Assembly: GCA_021786265.1 (NCBI GenBank) | Contig: JAJYNP010000016.1 | Coordinates: 1 to 64,000, forward strand | Source of the DNA: Chloroflexota bacterium | GTDB lineage: Bacteria; Chloroflexota; Limnocylindria; Limnocylindrales; CSP1-4 | DNA length: 64,000 bases | Reading direction: 5' to 3' | Shown here: piece after piece, positions 61,916 to 64,000 of the stretch | How the letters are laid out: each line of letters opens with the position of its first letter | Position numbering within the stretch: position 1 is the first letter of the stretch | The notes under the pieces: model-generated | The model's input: the letters and a program-made list of their open reading frames with translations, nothing else | Database searches by the model: none | What the model was told of the DNA's origin: nothing | Program-made: the position numbers and the translations under genes

Positions 61916-62752
61916 GCCGTCCGGCCGGGATCCGGGCGCCTGGCACGCCGGGCACCAGTACACGCGCCGCGCCAGCGCGGCCGTCACGCGGCTCCGGATG
62001 CGCGTGCCACACCGCCGGCACGGCCGGCCGGCGCGCCCGTAGACCCAGAGTCGCTCGCCGCGGGGACGCGCGCCGAGCGAGGAGATCGCGCCGCCTGGCC
62101 CGCCGCCGATCGTCGTGCGGAACGGCCCGTCGGCGTTCGCCGCCAGCAGGCGACGCCCCGTCTCGAGGAGGCGGCGCAGGGTGCCGTCGCCGAGGGATCC
62201 CACTGGCGCAAACGGGTCGACCCGCTCGACGAAGCAGATCTCGCTCCGGTACACGTTCCCGATCCCGGCCTGGGCCAGCTGGTCGAGCAGCGCGTCCCCC
62301 ACCGCCACGGCCGCGCGGTGCGGTGCCCGCAGCCGCCGCAGTGCCTCCTCCAGGTTGGGTGCGGGGTCCAGGAGGTCGGGCCCGAGCCGCGACAGGACCG
62401 GGTGGATCGCGAGCGCCCGGGTCTCCACCAGCTCCACGGTCGGAGCCGCGAAGCAGACCGCCACCGCCCCCGGCGCCTCGAGCACCGCGACGGCGTCGCG
62501 CGGGCTCCGGCGCCACGGTTCCCCTTCGCGGTACCGGTGCCACGACCCGTGCATGCCCAGGTGCGTGTGCAGCGTCAGCCCGCCACTCGTCTCGATCAGG
62601 AGGTGCTTGCCGCGTGCCTCGACTCGCTCGACGGTCCGGCCGACCAGCAGCCCGAGACGAGGCCCGCCCGGGCGGCCGCGCGCAGCCCGCACTTCCCGTC
62701 CCGCCAGCACGGCCCGGAGTACCTCCGCCGTCCGGCGGAGGTACTCCGGCAT
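61908..62752 (-). CDS. nei: Fpg/Nei-family DNA glycosylase, 3' end ambiguous
   Basis: Start ATG 62752 gives MPEYLRRTAEVL; Pro2 and Glu3 are the catalytic residues exposed after Met removal. LHTHLGMHGSW, the conserved HNG-helix region (AQAGIGNVYRSEICF) and the C-terminal zinc finger CRRCG...WCPAC are all present, so the enzyme excises oxidised bases and nicks abasic sites. After the zinc finger no in-frame stop occurs until 61058, because the frame runs through the antisense of the GT87-like gene. The nearest plausible stop (TGA 61908-61910) is in the -1 frame, so the given end is not in frame with the start. It sits 10 bp after the lhr stop. Confidence 0.85.
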
Positions 62753-62762
62753 CGGCGTCCCG

Positions 62763-64000
62763 TCAGCCCGCGCCGGCCGGCGCGGCGGCGATCTGCCAGC
62801 CCCGATAGGTTCGCCGGAACCCGGCGGCCGCGAGCACCGCGCCGTACGGAGACGATGCGGAATCCTCGCCGTCGATGCGGTGCAGCTGCAGCGCGCGGAG
62901 CCGTCCGTCGGATACCAGGCCTGCGAGGCCACGCAGCGCGGCCTCGGCCGCGCCTGGCCGCTCGAACGCCGGCAGGGTGCGCAGGGAGCGCGCGCCGCGC
63001 TCCAGGAACGCCGCCGGCTCGCCGTCCACCAGCACGACGTGGGCACCCGCCACCCGGGCCACGGCGCGGTGGCCCTCGCCGGGGCGCTGCGGCCACGGCA
63101 GGACGGACCCGTACGGCTGGGCGGGATCGACGGCCGCGAGCACCAGTACAGCGGCCTCGTCGGGGTCCGCGCCGGGTGGCCGACGGGCGGCCCGGAGTCG
63201 CTCGACCGCCCCCGGCAGGGCGAACTGCGCGCCGCCGAGCCGCTCGACGAAGTACCCGCGACGCACCCGACCCCGCTCCTCCAGTTCGCGCAGGATGGGG
63301 TACACCGCCGCGAACCCACCGGGCACGGCCTCGGCCAGCACGCCGTCGCGCGTGACGACACCCTGTCGCTCCAGCAGAACGAGCGCCCGCGCATGGAGGC
63401 GCGCCGTGGTCGAGATCGTGCCACCGGTGGGGTCCGGCGGCGCATGGCCCTCGCGGACCAGCGACCAGCGCCCGGCCGCCTCCGGTGGCACGAGCCGGAC
63501 GCCCCGGCGCGGCCCGCCTCCCCCGGCCGGACGGCGCCAGCGGAGCGCTCGCAGCGGCGCGAACGTGTCGTTGGTGAGCACGCCGGCCCAGGCGAGATCC
63601 CAGAGTGCGTCCAGCGTGACCCGCTCCGAGGGCACGGGCTCGCCCCGCGCGCGGGCGGCGTCATGCGCGGCGACCAGCAGGTCGCGGTAGAACGACGCGC
63701 CGTGCGCCTCCAGATGGACCACCAGCGCGTCGCGCAGCCATGCCGGCCCCAGCGTGGCGGCGTCCCCGGTCGCCGCGTCCGGGCCACCGGCGGCGATCGG
63801 GTCCAGCAGCAGCGCCAGCCGCTCCGGCCGGTACAGGGCGATCCGTCCGTCGTCCGGACCGAGGCGTCCGTGCCCGACCCACGCGACCTCGCCGGCCGCT
63901 CCCAGCTCGTCGAGCAGCCTCGGCGCGTACCCGGGCACGCGGGACGCGAGGACCTCCCGCTCCAGGACGCTGGCCGGGAGCGCCAGCCCCTCGAGCTGGG
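62763..64000 (-). CDS. lhr: Lhr-type ATP-dependent DNA/RNA helicase, C-terminal part (5' end beyond window)
   Basis: About 412 codons to the stop at 62763-62765; the frame is open to the window edge, where it reads LEGLALPASVLEREVLASRV. The visible part is the C-terminal region of Lhr superfamily 2 helicases: GYAPRLLDELGAAGEVAWVGHGRLGPDDGRI, then a winged-helix-like part and the final Lhr-CTD domain. The helicase motifs themselves lie outside. Lhr enzymes unwind 3' to 5' and are linked to DNA repair. In actinobacteria the gene adjoins nei, as here. Confidence 0.88.
   Translation of the reverse strand, partial: QLEGLALPASVLEREVLASRVPGYAPRLLDELGAAGEVAWVGHGRLGPDDGRIALYRPERLALLLDPIAAGGPDAATGDAATLGPAWLRDALVVHLEAHGASFYRDLLVAAHDAARARGEPVPSERVTLDALWDLAWAGVLTNDTFAPLRALRWRRPAGGGGPRRGVRLVPPEAAGRWSLVREGHAPPDPTGGTISTTARLHARALVLLERQGVVTRDGVLAEAVPGGFAAVYPILRELEERGRVRRGYFVERLGGAQFALPGAVERLRAARRPPGADPDEAAVLVLAAVDPAQPYGSVLPWPQRPGEGHRAVARVAGAHVVLVDGEPAAFLERGARSLRTLPAFERPGAAEAALRGLAGLVSDGRLRALQLHRIDGEDSASSPYGAVLAAAGFRRTYRGWQIAAAPAGAG

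Overview
This is 64 kb of very GC-rich (roughly 70% or more) bacterial chromosome, densely coded, with many 4-nt ATGA/GTGA stop-start overlaps. Gene content fits a monoderm high-GC bacterium. My best guess is Chloroflexota, possibly a Limnocylindria-like lineage. Reasons are an FHA/FtsW-RodA/PBP/MoxR/DUF58/transglutaminase run, a T-box valS leader, HrcA/CIRCE control of groEL, a Tat-type lipoprotein PotD, Lhr-Nei, and core-MetE-like proteins. This is inference; an actinobacterial relative cannot be excluded from sequence alone.

Layout. 1-1.3 kb: a scar holding the tail of an IS30-type transposase, a fragment resembling a glycoside hydrolase, and a VapBC-type toxin-antitoxin pair. 1.3-3.5 kb: rarA and a second VapBC pair. 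3.6-7.1 kb (+): a three-gene operon of class V aminotransferase, SerA and a histidine-phosphatase, probably a complete serine pathway. 7.2-16.2 kb (-): fhaA, fhaB-like, ftsW/rodA, pbpA, moxR, DUF58 and a transglutaminase, a cell-envelope block. 16.3-19.8 kb: small zinc-ribbon proteins, a BrkB/YihY membrane protein and a helix-turn-helix protein. 19.9-26.6 kb (-): valS behind a T-box riboswitch, then the proteostasis operon tig-clpP-clpX. 26.6-30.4 kb: an ABC-2 exporter (one ATPase, two permeases) and a GT87-like membrane protein. 30.7-34.6 kb: a secreted GH25 muramidase, then an ECF sigma factor with a putative anti-sigma factor carrying BNR repeats. 34.8 kb: tRNA-Leu(UAG). 35-36.4 kb: two envelope-associated small proteins. 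36.6-38.3 kb: groEL with a CIRCE operator. 38.5-40.8 kb: a CinA-like protein and Mrp.

41.1-47.9 kb (+) is a polyamine island: potA-potD-potB-potC, a MerR-XRE-cupin regulator and a GabT-type aminotransferase. It starts from a promoter whose -35/-10 spacing (19 nt) and internal dyad are typical of MerR control. 48.0-54.3 kb (-): an aldolase-like protein, then an AAA ATPase / VWA pair preceded by a degenerate VirB11-like ATPase and linked by a 20-codon relay ORF. 54.5-57.4 kb (-): an MBL hydrolase and two tandem MetE-like methyltransferases. 57.5-61.9 kb: a gamma-glutamyltransferase-like enzyme, a small unknown protein, an M20 peptidase and a second GT87-like protein. The window ends in nei and a truncated lhr.

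Functional threads are amino-acid and one-carbon metabolism (serine, methionine, glutamyl peptides, polyamine to GABA), wall growth, and protein quality control. The most interesting items are the MerR-type promoter with its fused regulator, the hydrophobic insertion in the PotB coupling loop, the AAA/VWA/VirB11-like cluster, and the sigma/anti-sigma pair with a possible beta-propeller sensor.
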